This document shows positions 1 through 5,258 of a stretch of 7,629 nucleotides of DNA, piece after piece. Position numbers and translations under genes: made by a program. The stretch is from CAZBZG01 sp964496245. GTDB taxonomy: Bacteria > Planctomycetota > SZUA-567. The number at the start of each line of letters is the position of its first letter. Positions within the stretch are counted from its first letter, which is position 1. The notes below the pieces were generated by a model, which saw only the letters and a list, made by a program, of their open reading frames with translations, was not told the origin of the DNA and ran no database searches. Location: contig CAZBZG010000232.1 of NCBI GenBank assembly GCA_964496245.1, forward strand, positions 1 to 7,629, read 5' to 3'.

Positions 1-743
1 TCGGTGATGCCCAGGCCCCCGGACCCCACGCGGTGATTGCCGTTGCTCGCCCCGAGCAGGCCGTACGCTTCCAGCTGGTCCAGGCGATGGAGCAGCGCCT
101 CGGTCATGCGCGCGCTCGCGCGGTGCACGAGCGCGGGCTGGTCGATCATGTCCATGTAGAGCTTCTCGATCCCGTACCACTGCACGAGCACGTCCCACGG
201 CGCGCACCACAGGGTCGGGCGTCCCCGCCTCTCCACCGGGATCACACCCGCGAAGAGTTCCGAAAGCGTGTCAAACCGCGCTTCCGTGGCCTCCCAGTCG
301 GGCGTGATGGTGGGAAGCTGGATCTTCTCCACGTCCGCCTCGGTCTGGATCACGGGCTTGTACTGGGCAGCTCCGCGTTCGAACGTCGTGCGTTCGGCAT
401 CCACGGCAAAACCGTAGCCGCTGTCCGAGAAAACCGGCCCGCTGTAAATCACAGGATCCACCACCATGTCAACGGCGAGATGCCGCCACTGGTAGAGCTC
501 TCGCCGCAGGCCAGACTCCACCCCCCGGCAGAAGTCGTCCTCGCACGCGAGCGTGAGCTCGTCATCCACGTTCATCTCGTGCCAGGGGATCTCGTTGATC
601 CACACGAGTGGCCGTTCCGCCTCCAGCCGGTTCAGCCGCCGCCAGCGCGCCCGGCGCGCGCCCTGCTCGGGGATAGCCCCGATAGCTGCCTTTTCCGCGG
701 CGAGTGCGCGCAGGATGTCACGGTCCTTGGGGGGGGTGCTCAT
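1..743 (-). CDS. URO-D/MtaA-like (uroporphyrinogen decarboxylase family) protein, partial at the left edge
   Basis: The frame opens at ATG 743 and stays open for 247 codons to the window edge, so the C-terminal part is missing. The start is set by AGGAGG at 748-753, four bases upstream. The N-terminus has a charged helix (residues 6-45), then the patterns W-H-E-M-N-V-D-D-E-L (54-63) and R-x-L-Y-Q-W (81-86). Near the edge comes N-H-R-V-G-S-G-G-L-G-I-T. I recognise this layout from large, mostly uncharacterised URO-D-like proteins of planctomycete and related genomes, where a similar V-G-S-G-G-x-G-x-T-D-E-L stretch occurs. The superfamily includes true heme-pathway decarboxylases and corrinoid methyltransferases such as MtaA and CmuA. 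This subgroup is not a typical HemE, because it is long at the N-terminus and sits beside an AraC regulator rather than heme genes. A methyl-transfer role is inference, and the zinc-ligand region of MtaA-type enzymes lies outside the window. No signal peptide is seen, so it is probably cytoplasmic. Confidence 0.72.
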   Translation of the reverse strand, partial: MSTPPKDRDILRALAAEKAAIGAIPEQGARRARWRRLNRLEAERPLVWINEIPWHEMNVDDELTLACEDDFCRGVESGLRRELYQWRHLAVDMVVDPVIYSGPVFSDSGYGFAVDAERTTFERGAAQYKPVIQTEADVEKIQLPTITPDWEATEARFDTLSELFAGVIPVERRGRPTLWCAPWDVLVQWYGIEKLYMDMIDQPALVHRASARMTEALLHRLDQLEAYGLLGASNGNHRVGSGGLGIT

Positions 744-747
744 GTTG

Positions 748-753
748 CCTCCT
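748..753 (-). promoter_or_regulatory. Ribosome binding site of the URO-D-like gene
   Basis: AGGAGG on the minus strand lies four bases before ATG 743. It is a full match to the anti-Shine-Dalgarno core, and the spacing is slightly short. It supports ATG 743, since the next in-frame ATG is 56 codons further in, inside the conserved region. Confidence 0.7.
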
Positions 754-789
754 AGGCAGATGCGCAATCTTCGATCGCGCCACGCATGT

Positions 790-819
790 ACTATACCCCT
801 CAGGCAGTGCGTTTTGCAA
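790..819 (-). promoter_or_regulatory. Candidate sigma-70 promoter of the URO-D-like gene
   Basis: Read on the minus strand, TTGCAA (814-819) is the -35 box and TATAGT (790-795) the -10 box, separated by 18 bp. The -10 matches TATAAT at five of six positions, and the -35 matches TTGACA at four of six. Transcription would begin near 783, giving a leader of about 40 bases with the AGGAGG near its end. A 14-bp inverted repeat abuts the -35 box on its upstream side, a usual place for an activator. This was found by eye and is not proven. Confidence 0.5.
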
Positions 820-832
820 TGGACATATCCAT
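819..832. promoter_or_regulatory. Inverted repeat between divergent promoters, candidate AraC-type operator
   Basis: ATGGACATATCCAT has perfect 5-bp arms (ATGGA and TCCAT) around CATA. It overlaps the proposed -35 box of the regulator gene and touches the proposed -35 box of the URO-D-like gene. TTGCA occurs on both sides, at 814-818 and 836-840, 22 bp apart, which is close to two helical turns. AraC-family proteins often bind directly repeated half-sites about 21 bp apart, so either the inner inverted repeat or the outer direct repeat could be the site. Confidence 0.4.
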
Positions 833-848
833 CTGTTGCATGTATCTT
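820..848 (+). promoter_or_regulatory. Candidate sigma-70 promoter of the AraC-type regulator gene
   Basis: TGGACA (820-825, five of six matches to TTGACA) and TATCTT (843-848, four of six matches to TATAAT) are 17 bp apart. Transcription would start near 855, leaving a leader of only about 17 bases that just contains the AAAGG ribosome binding site before GTG 872. The -35 box lies inside the 819-832 inverted repeat, so protein bound there could block this promoter, consistent with autoregulation. Confidence 0.4.
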
Positions 849-856
849 TCTGTGCG

Positions 857-861
857 AAAGG
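857..861 (+). promoter_or_regulatory. Ribosome binding site deciding the regulator's GTG start
   Basis: AAAGG lies ten bases before GTG 872. The frame is open further upstream to an ATG at 704, but that extension overlaps the divergent gene, encodes a cysteine-rich stretch unlike AraC N-termini, and has no comparable Shine-Dalgarno sequence. Confidence 0.5.
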
Positions 862-871
862 CGGACCAACT

Positions 872-1681
872 GTGGACCCGATCCTGCACACCCTCCGGAC
901 GCGCGTGCTTACGGCCAATCATTCCAGGCTTTCCCCTACCTGGAGCTGCCCGCGCACGGTGGATCCGTTCGCGCGCATCTACCTGATCGCGTCAGGGGAG
1001 GCGTCGGTCCGTGTGGGCGACACAGCTATGGCGCTCACCCCGGGCGGCCTCTACCTCTTCCCGGCACACAGACCTCTCGGTTATCACTGCCCCGACAAGG
1101 TCGAGATCCTGTGGGCCCACTTCACCGCCGAAGTGCTGAGCGGACTGGATCTCTTCGACTACCTCGATTGCAGGTGCCATGTCCGGCCGCACGAGCCCGC
1201 GCACATCCGCAGCCTGCTCGCACGACTCGTCCGCATCCACGGTTCGGGCGCGCCTGCGGAGACGCTCGAATCGGGCGGCATCCTCCGCCAACTCCTGGCG
1301 CCCTTCCTGCACACCACCGATCCTCAGCGCATGGCCGCCCACCGGCAGAAGCTCTTGCGCCTGGGACCCGTACTCGCGTACGTGGATGCGCACCTCGGCG
1401 AGCCCCTGCGGGTGCCCGACCTCGCCCGGCTGGTACATCTGGAACCCACGCACTTCTCGCGCGTGTTCGCCCGCACCCTGGGCGTGCCGCCCGTGCGCTA
1501 CGTGCTACAGAAGCGGATCGAACGCGCCATGCGTCGGCTCTGGGAGACCGACGCCACGCTCGCCGCGCTCGCGGACGAACTCGGCTTCAGCGACGCGTTC
1601 CACCTCTCCAAGACCTTCAAGCGTCTGACCGGTTTCAGCCCGCAGGAGTTCCGCGAGCGGGAGACCTCGTGCCTGCCGTGA
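872..1681 (+). CDS. AraC/XylS-family transcriptional regulator
   Basis: From GTG 872 the protein has 269 residues, a normal length for a two-domain AraC regulator. The N-terminal half (about 30-120) looks like a cupin sensor domain, with the pattern I-A-S-G-E-A-S-V-R-V-G-D followed by L-T-P-G-G-L-Y-L-F-P, typical of ligand-sensing AraC proteins. The C-terminal domain (about 165-262) carries two helix-turn-helix motifs. The first includes L-A-R-L-V-H-L-E-P-T-H-F-S-R-V-F. The second includes L-A-D-E-L-G-F-S-D-A-F-H-L-S-K-T-F-K and ends in the hallmark T-G-F-S-P-Q-E-F-R. It is divergent from the URO-D-like gene, with 128 bp between start codons, so that gene is the likeliest target. The ligand is unknown; small carbohydrate-derived molecules are common ligands in this family. 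The start codon is the main uncertainty. Confidence 0.9.
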   Translation: MDPILHTLRTRVLTANHSRLSPTWSCPRTVDPFARIYLIASGEASVRVGDTAMALTPGGLYLFPAHRPLGYHCPDKVEILWAHFTAEVLSGLDLFDYLDCRCHVRPHEPAHIRSLLARLVRIHGSGAPAETLESGGILRQLLAPFLHTTDPQRMAAHRQKLLRLGPVLAYVDAHLGEPLRVPDLARLVHLEPTHFSRVFARTLGVPPVRYVLQKRIERAMRRLWETDATLAALADELGFSDAFHLSKTFKRLTGFSPQEFRERETSCLP

Positions 1682-1696
1682 GTTTGCAGCGCGCCT

Positions 1697-1710
1697 CGTA
1701 GGCGCCTACG
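1697..1710. repeat. Perfect 14-bp palindrome upstream of the DUF3392 promoter
   Basis: CGTAGGCGCCTACG is its own reverse complement. It lies 15 bases after the regulator's stop codon and 13 bases before the -35 box of the next gene. Its centre is about 55 bp upstream of the predicted transcription start, a common activator position. No T-run follows on either strand, so it is a poor intrinsic terminator and more likely a protein-binding site, or chance in GC-rich DNA. Confidence 0.45.
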
Positions 1711-1723
1711 CCTGCCCCGAGCC

Positions 1724-1752
1724 TTGACTGTCCGGCTCAAACCCCGTATAAA
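1724..1752 (+). promoter_or_regulatory. Strong candidate sigma-70 promoter of the DUF3392 gene
   Basis: TTGACT (1724-1729) and TATAAA (1747-1752) are exactly 17 bp apart, each with one mismatch to consensus. This is the best promoter in the window and stands out in GC-rich surroundings. Transcription would begin near 1759, giving a leader of about 40 bases. Short arms GAGCC (1719-1723) and GGCTC (1734-1738) flank the -35 box and could be an operator. The TTG in the -35 box is in frame with the gene but should not be taken as its start. Confidence 0.65.
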
Positions 1753-1798
1753 CGCACGTACACGTAGCCGCCCGATCCCTGCAGCCTCGGGAGCTCCG

Positions 1799-2110
1799 AT
1801 GTCCGTTCTCTCCGAATGGATCCGCCCGCACCTCGCTGTAATCGCCATGGCGCTGGTGGCCACGATCCTCGTGCTCTACGGCGCCGACCTCAACCGATTC
1901 ATCAAGAAGCGCATCGGGCACCTCCACTTCGCCCTGCGGCTGCTCCTCTTCGTGCTGCTCTGCTCGTTCGGCTACGGGTTGCTGCTGATTCTGGGCTCGC
2001 TCGCTCTCGCCTGGCTCCTCGCCCAGATCAGCAGCACAGCCCTGTTCCTCGCGGTCGTGCTGCTGTTCCTCGCCATCGGGTTTCTGGCAGAACGGAAACA
2101 TCAGATGTGA
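1799..2110 (+). CDS. DUF3392 family small membrane protein
   Basis: ATG 1799 is preceded by GGGAG (1789-1793) at a five-base spacing and gives 103 residues, close to the roughly 110 usual for DUF3392. After a short amphipathic start (S-E-W-I-R-P), hydrophobic segments span about 11-31, 46-75 (probably two passes joined by a G-Y-G turn) and 79-97. Y-G-A-D-L-N-R-F-I-K-K (27-37) follows the first segment, and the protein ends in A-E-R-K-H-Q-M. The patterns L-Y-G-x-D-x-N-R, F-V-L-L-C-x-F-G-Y-G-L-L and the A-E-R-K tail are what I recognise as DUF3392, an inner-membrane family of unknown function best known to me from marine gammaproteobacteria. It has its own promoter and converges on the tRNA-Leu gene. 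Nothing nearby suggests a partner. The family call is from memory of the pattern, not a search. Confidence 0.8.
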   Translation: MSVLSEWIRPHLAVIAMALVATILVLYGADLNRFIKKRIGHLHFALRLLLFVLLCSFGYGLLLILGSLALAWLLAQISSTALFLAVVLLFLAIGFLAERKHQM

Positions 2111-2169
2111 GGGGGGGCTCTAGCGATTGGCCAAGAACTGAGGGCCGGCAGCGAACAACCAGCAGCCGT
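2111..2169. other. Convergent intergenic gap without a recognisable terminator
   Basis: These 59 bases separate the end of the DUF3392 gene from the 3' end of the oppositely oriented tRNA-Leu. Only weak inverted repeats (GGCC copies around 2139-2155) are visible, and neither strand has a stem followed by a T-run. Termination here may be Rho-dependent or structure-poor. Confidence 0.4.
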
Positions 2170-2253
2170 TGGTGCGAGGAGGGGGACTCGAACCCCCACG
2201 GGTTGCCCCACTGGCTCCTAAAGCCAGCGCGTCTGCCGTTCCGCCATCCTCGC
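2170..2253 (-). tRNA. trnL: tRNA-Leu (anticodon UAG)
   Basis: The minus strand folds as a class II tRNA of 84 bases including an encoded CCA. The acceptor stem pairs GCGAGGA (2247-2253) with TCCTCGC (2174-2180), followed by discriminator A at 2173 and CCA at 2170-2172. The anticodon stem CTGGC/GCCAG encloses the loop TTTAGGA (2216-2222), placing anticodon TAG at 2218-2220; it reads CTA and, by wobble, other CUN codons. The long variable arm (TGGGGCAACCCGTG region) marks the leucine type, and the T arm GGGGG-TTCGAGT-CCCCC is intact. Only 24 bp separate its 5' end from the gnd stop codon and no promoter-like boxes fit there, so it may be processed from the gnd transcript. Confidence 0.96.
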
Positions 2254-2277
2254 ACGTCCCCCTCCTGCCACGCGGCG

Positions 2278-3702
2278 TCAGATCTTCATCCACTCGGTGT
2301 GGAAGAACTCGCCCTTGGGCTTGTCCACGCGCTCGTAGGTGTGCGCCCCGAAATAGTCCCGCTGGGCCTGAATCATGTTCGCCCACACCCGCTCGGTGCG
2401 GTAGGCGTCGAAATACGCCAGGGCCGAACTGAAGGCCGGCACGGGCACGCCCAGGTCGGCGGCCGCGGTGACCACGTTGCGCCAGTTCGGCTGCGCCTGT
2501 TCGATGATGTCCTTGAAATACGGATCGAGCATCAGGTTCTTGAGTTCCGGATTCTTGTCGAACGCGTCCTTGATGCGCTGCAGGAAGTGCGCGCGGATGA
2601 TGCATCCGCCCCGCCAGATCATGCTGATCTCGCCGAAGTTCAGGTCCCAGCCGTGCTCCTTGGCCGCCTCGGCCATGAGGGCGAAGCCCTGGGCGTAGGA
2701 CATGATCTTGGACGCGTAGAGCGCGTCCTTGATGGCCGCGAGAAAAGCCTTCTTGTCGCCATCGAACTTCGTGTCCGGCCCCTTGAGCTGCTTGGCGGCC
2801 TCCACCCGCTCCTCTTTGAGGCCCGAGATACAGCGCGCGAACACCGCCTCCGCGATCGTGGGCGCAGGCACGCCCAGGTCGAGCGCGGACTGGCTCGTCC
2901 ACTTGCCCGTGCCCTTCTGGCCGGCGCGATCCATGATCACCTCGGCCATGGGCTTGCCGGTTTCCTGGTCGGTCTTGCTCAGGATGTCGGTCGTGATCTC
3001 GATCAGGTAGCTGTCCAGGTCCCCGGCGTTCCACTCCTTGAACGTCTCGTGCATTTCGGGGTAGCTCATGCCGAGCACATCCTTCATGAGGATATAGGCC
3101 TCACAGATAAGCTGCATGTCGCCGTATTCGATCCCGTTGTGCACCATCTTCACGTAGTGACCGGCGCCGCCCGGGCCGATGTACGTGCAGCACGGATCGC
3201 CGTCCACCTTGGCCGAGATGTCCACCAGGATCCCCCCGACCCGGTCGTAGGCCTCCTTCTGGCCGCCCGGCATGATGGACGGTCCGTGCCGCGCTCCTTC
3301 CTCGCCGCCGGACACGCCCGTGCCAATGAACATGAGACCCTGATGTTGCAGGGCTTCGTTGCGGCGGATGGTGTCGGGAAAGTGCGCGTTGCCCCCGTCG
3401 ATCAGGATGTCGCCCTTGTCGAGCACGGGCGCTACCTGATCGATCACCGCATCCGTGCCAGGCCCGGCCTTGACCATCAGCATGACCGGCCGCGGGGGCT
3501 TGATGGCGTCCTTCAGCTCCTCCAGGGTCTCGCAGCCGATGATGCTCTTGCCCTGGGCTGCCTCGCTGTTCATGAAATCGCGCATCTTGGACGTGGTGCG
3601 GTTGTACACGGCCACGGTGTAGCCGTGGTCGCACATGTTAAGCACAAGGTTCTGGCCCATGACCGCCAGGCCGATCAGTCCGATGTCCGCTTTGTCCGTC
3701 AT
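2278..3702 (-). CDS. gnd: 6-phosphogluconate dehydrogenase, decarboxylating
   Basis: The enzyme oxidises and decarboxylates 6-phosphogluconate to ribulose 5-phosphate with NADP+, in the cytoplasmic oxidative pentose phosphate pathway. ATG 3702 is chosen because GGAGG (3712-3716) precedes it by nine bases and the protein then starts directly at the Rossmann fold; it has 474 residues, the usual size of the long-form enzyme. Visible elements are the nucleotide motif G-L-A-V-M-G (11-16) with N-R-T (34-36) reading the NADP 2'-phosphate, D-G-G-N (102-105), G-V-S-G-G-E-E-G-A (129-137), and the catalytic segment Y-V-K-M-V-H-N-G-I-E (183-192) with Lys185 and Glu192. The family signature D-R-A-G-Q-K-G-T-G-K-W follows at 258-268, and the C-terminal F-G-A-H-T-Y-E supplies substrate contacts. 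It is the last protein gene of the minus-strand cluster, 46 bp after the acyltransferase. All key residues are present, so it should be active. Confidence 0.97.
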   Translation of the reverse strand: MTDKADIGLIGLAVMGQNLVLNMCDHGYTVAVYNRTTSKMRDFMNSEAAQGKSIIGCETLEELKDAIKPPRPVMLMVKAGPGTDAVIDQVAPVLDKGDILIDGGNAHFPDTIRRNEALQHQGLMFIGTGVSGGEEGARHGPSIMPGGQKEAYDRVGGILVDISAKVDGDPCCTYIGPGGAGHYVKMVHNGIEYGDMQLICEAYILMKDVLGMSYPEMHETFKEWNAGDLDSYLIEITTDILSKTDQETGKPMAEVIMDRAGQKGTGKWTSQSALDLGVPAPTIAEAVFARCISGLKEERVEAAKQLKGPDTKFDGDKKAFLAAIKDALYASKIMSYAQGFALMAEAAKEHGWDLNFGEISMIWRGGCIIRAHFLQRIKDAFDKNPELKNLMLDPYFKDIIEQAQPNWRNVVTAAADLGVPVPAFSSALAYFDAYRTERVWANMIQAQRDYFGAHTYERVDKPKGEFFHTEWMKI

Positions 3703-3711
3703 TTCCTTTCG

Positions 3712-3716
3712 CCTCC
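3712..3716 (-). promoter_or_regulatory. Ribosome binding site deciding the gnd start
   Basis: GGAGG on the minus strand lies nine bases before ATG 3702. The frame is open back to an ATG at 3735, but that start would place this site inside the coding region and add eleven basic residues ahead of the conserved fold. Confidence 0.75.
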
Positions 3717-3748
3717 TCTTGCCAATGGTTCCCACGCGGTACGGCCCC

Positions 3749-4333
3749 TCAAGCAGGGGGCTTCAGCTGCTTCACGCACTTGGCCGGATTCCCGGCCCAC
3801 ACCTCGTCGGCAGGCACGTCCCGGGCCACCACCGCGCCCGCGCCGATCACCGCACGCTCCCCGATGGTCACGCCCTTGAGGATGATCGCGCCACCCCCGA
3901 TGAACACGCCCGCGCCAATCGTCACCGGCGCCGAGGGGATGTTGACGTCCGCCATGCGCTCCTCGTAATCGAGCGAGTGGAAGTCCGTGTCGAAGATTTT
4001 GGCGCCCGCGCCGATGTTCGTGTGCGCGCCTACAGTGATGCGCTCGCGCACGCCGAACATGGCATTGGAGATGCCCACGCCGTCCTGCAATTCGAGTACG
4101 GCCTCCGCTCCCTTGAGCACAAAGGCCGTCTGGACCCCGCCCACCGGGTTGGAGGCGAAGCTCGAGTTGATGACCACGTTCTTCCCGAACACGATGCGGC
4201 CCTGCCAGGTGTCCGCGAACAGCCCCACGTGGAGCCGGCCGTTGATCACGGGCGGCGTGGCGCAGATCATGCGGTATTCCCGGATCATGCGCTGGTTGTG
4301 CCGCGCATCGAGCCATTCCCGAAGCCGCCCCAT
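3749..4333 (-). CDS. Hexapeptide-repeat (left-handed beta-helix) acyltransferase
   Basis: The 194-residue protein belongs to the acetyltransferase group built of hexapeptide turns, related to maltose, galactoside and capsule acetyltransferases. A short N-terminal helix (1-27) is followed by irregular turns. The segment I-F-D-T-D-F-H-S-L-D (113-122) carries His119, the expected catalytic base; I-Y-D-T-D-F-H-P-L-D is the usual form. After it come clear hexads: V-T-I-G-A-G-V-F-I-G-G-G, I-L-K-G-V-T-I-G and A-V-I-G-A-G-A-V-V. It ends in the typical A-G-N-P-A-K motif. It should transfer an acyl group from acyl-CoA or a similar donor to a sugar hydroxyl or amine, but the acceptor cannot be read. Its ATG overlaps the previous gene's stop as TGATG, with AGGAG (4342-4346) eight bases upstream, so translation is probably coupled. 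Surface-polysaccharide modification is an alternative to a catabolic role. Confidence 0.88.
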   Translation of the reverse strand: MGRLREWLDARHNQRMIREYRMICATPPVINGRLHVGLFADTWQGRIVFGKNVVINSSFASNPVGGVQTAFVLKGAEAVLELQDGVGISNAMFGVRERITVGAHTNIGAGAKIFDTDFHSLDYEERMADVNIPSAPVTIGAGVFIGGGAIILKGVTIGERAVIGAGAVVARDVPADEVWAGNPAKCVKQLKPPA

Positions 4334-5208
4334 CAGCTGATCTCCTCGGCAAAGCGCCCCAGATTGGCGAGGCCCAGTTCGATGGCCTTGAGCGGCTCCT
4401 CCAGGCCCTCGAACTCGATCGAGAGTACGCCGTCGAACCCGGCTTTCCGCAGCACGCGCATGCACTGGCGAATGGGTACATCTCCGTGCCCGATGATGGC
4501 GCCGCGCAGATAGTTGCCCGCTCGCGACTGCATCCATCCCGGACCTGGGTCGGCCGCGGTGCCCGGTTTGACGTGGAAATCCTTGGCGTGGCAGTGGAAG
4601 ACGTACGGCGCCAGACGCCCCACGGCCCGCGCCGGGTTTTCGTCCGCGCAGAGGAAGTTCCCCATGTCCACGAGCACGCCGAAGTTCGGGTGCCCCACGC
4701 CGTTCACCAGCTTCTCCACGCGCTCGCTGTCCTGGCAGAAGAAGCCGTGGTTCTCCACCATGGTCTTGATGCCGCGGTCGGCCGCGAACTCGGTCACGGC
4801 GCGGCACCCCTGGATCAGGGTCGGAAGCGCATCATCGAACCCGCGCGGCCCGACGTGCTCCGGCTTGAAACCACGCGTGGCATCGTGCCGCATGCCCGGC
4901 ACACCCAGCAATTCGGCCGCGCGCACCTCGTCCTTCAGCCGCTCGACCTCGGCCTTCCAGTCCCCGCCCGACCCGTTCAGAAAGTCGGCGCCGATGGTGT
5001 AGTTGGCGATCGCGATCCCGGCGCGGTCGGCCGCCTCCTTGACCTTGGGGGCATACGCCAATGGCGTCTCACCCTCGGGAACGGCCAGCACCGAGAACTC
5101 GACCACCTCGAAGCCCAGTTCCTTGGCCTTGGCCGGAATGTCGAGAAAGTCCATGCCGCCGCTCTTCACCACGTTGCGAAAGCTGTACGAACTCACGCCG
5201 AGCTGCAT
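4333..5208 (-). CDS. Sugar phosphate isomerase/epimerase-like TIM barrel protein (xylose isomerase-like, AP_endonuc_2)
   Basis: ATG 5208 follows AGGAG (5215-5219) at six bases and gives 291 residues, the normal size. The start M-Q-L-G-V-S-S-Y-S-F is the typical first strand of the family. Likely metal and active-site residues follow the family order: Glu37 (V-V-E-F), Glu152 (M-V-E-N-H), Asp181 (L-V-D-M-G-N-F), His205/His207 (F-H-C-H-A-K-D), and Glu265 or Glu267 (S-I-E-F-E-G). These support a divalent-metal enzyme acting on a sugar or sugar derivative, such as an isomerase, epimerase or dehydratase; such proteins are often found in catabolic clusters for unusual sugars. It has no signal peptide. 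It lies 50 bp after the sulfatase and overlaps the acyltransferase by one base, so it is very probably in the same operon. The exact reaction is unknown. Confidence 0.88.
   Translation of the reverse strand: MQLGVSSYSFRNVVKSGGMDFLDIPAKAKELGFEVVEFSVLAVPEGETPLAYAPKVKEAADRAGIAIANYTIGADFLNGSGGDWKAEVERLKDEVRAAELLGVPGMRHDATRGFKPEHVGPRGFDDALPTLIQGCRAVTEFAADRGIKTMVENHGFFCQDSERVEKLVNGVGHPNFGVLVDMGNFLCADENPARAVGRLAPYVFHCHAKDFHVKPGTAADPGPGWMQSRAGNYLRGAIIGHGDVPIRQCMRVLRKAGFDGVLSIEFEGLEEPLKAIELGLANLGRFAEEIS
4342..4346 (-). promoter_or_regulatory. Ribosome binding site of the acyltransferase, inside the preceding gene
   Basis: AGGAG on the minus strand lies eight bases before ATG 4333, within the last codons of the TIM barrel gene. 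With the TGATG overlap (4331-4335) it argues for stop-start translational coupling and excludes longer starts of this frame. Confidence 0.75.
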
Positions 5209-5258
5209 CACGCTCTCCTCGTCAGGTCCTGCCACTCGCCGCACCGGCGGAGCGGCTG

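Noticed and set aside
704..871. Longer N-terminus of the AraC regulator from ATG 704
   Set aside because: The extension overlaps the divergent coding region, is Cys-rich and unlike the family, and would place the promoter inside the gene. GTG 872 with AAAGG fits better.
553..1701. A 382-codon open frame on the plus strand over the URO-D-like and AraC genes
   Set aside because: It lies in another frame of the AraC gene and crosses the divergent promoter region. Its translation is Arg/Pro/Ala-rich low complexity.
2170..2253. tRNA-Leu as an attachment site for an integrated element
   Set aside because: No integrase gene, no second copy of the tRNA 3' end and no change in composition is visible in the window.
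1816..3879. A 687-codon open frame on the plus strand across the tRNA and gnd
   Set aside because: It runs antisense to gnd, which has every catalytic motif, and across a tRNA. Its translation is rich in His, Arg, Leu and Pro with no recognisable domain, as expected of an antisense frame in GC-rich DNA.
4334..4807. Longer N-terminus of the acyltransferase, giving a 352-residue product
   Set aside because: The extra sequence is an out-of-frame reading of the TIM barrel gene. ATG 4333 has its own ribosome binding site and a family-typical start.
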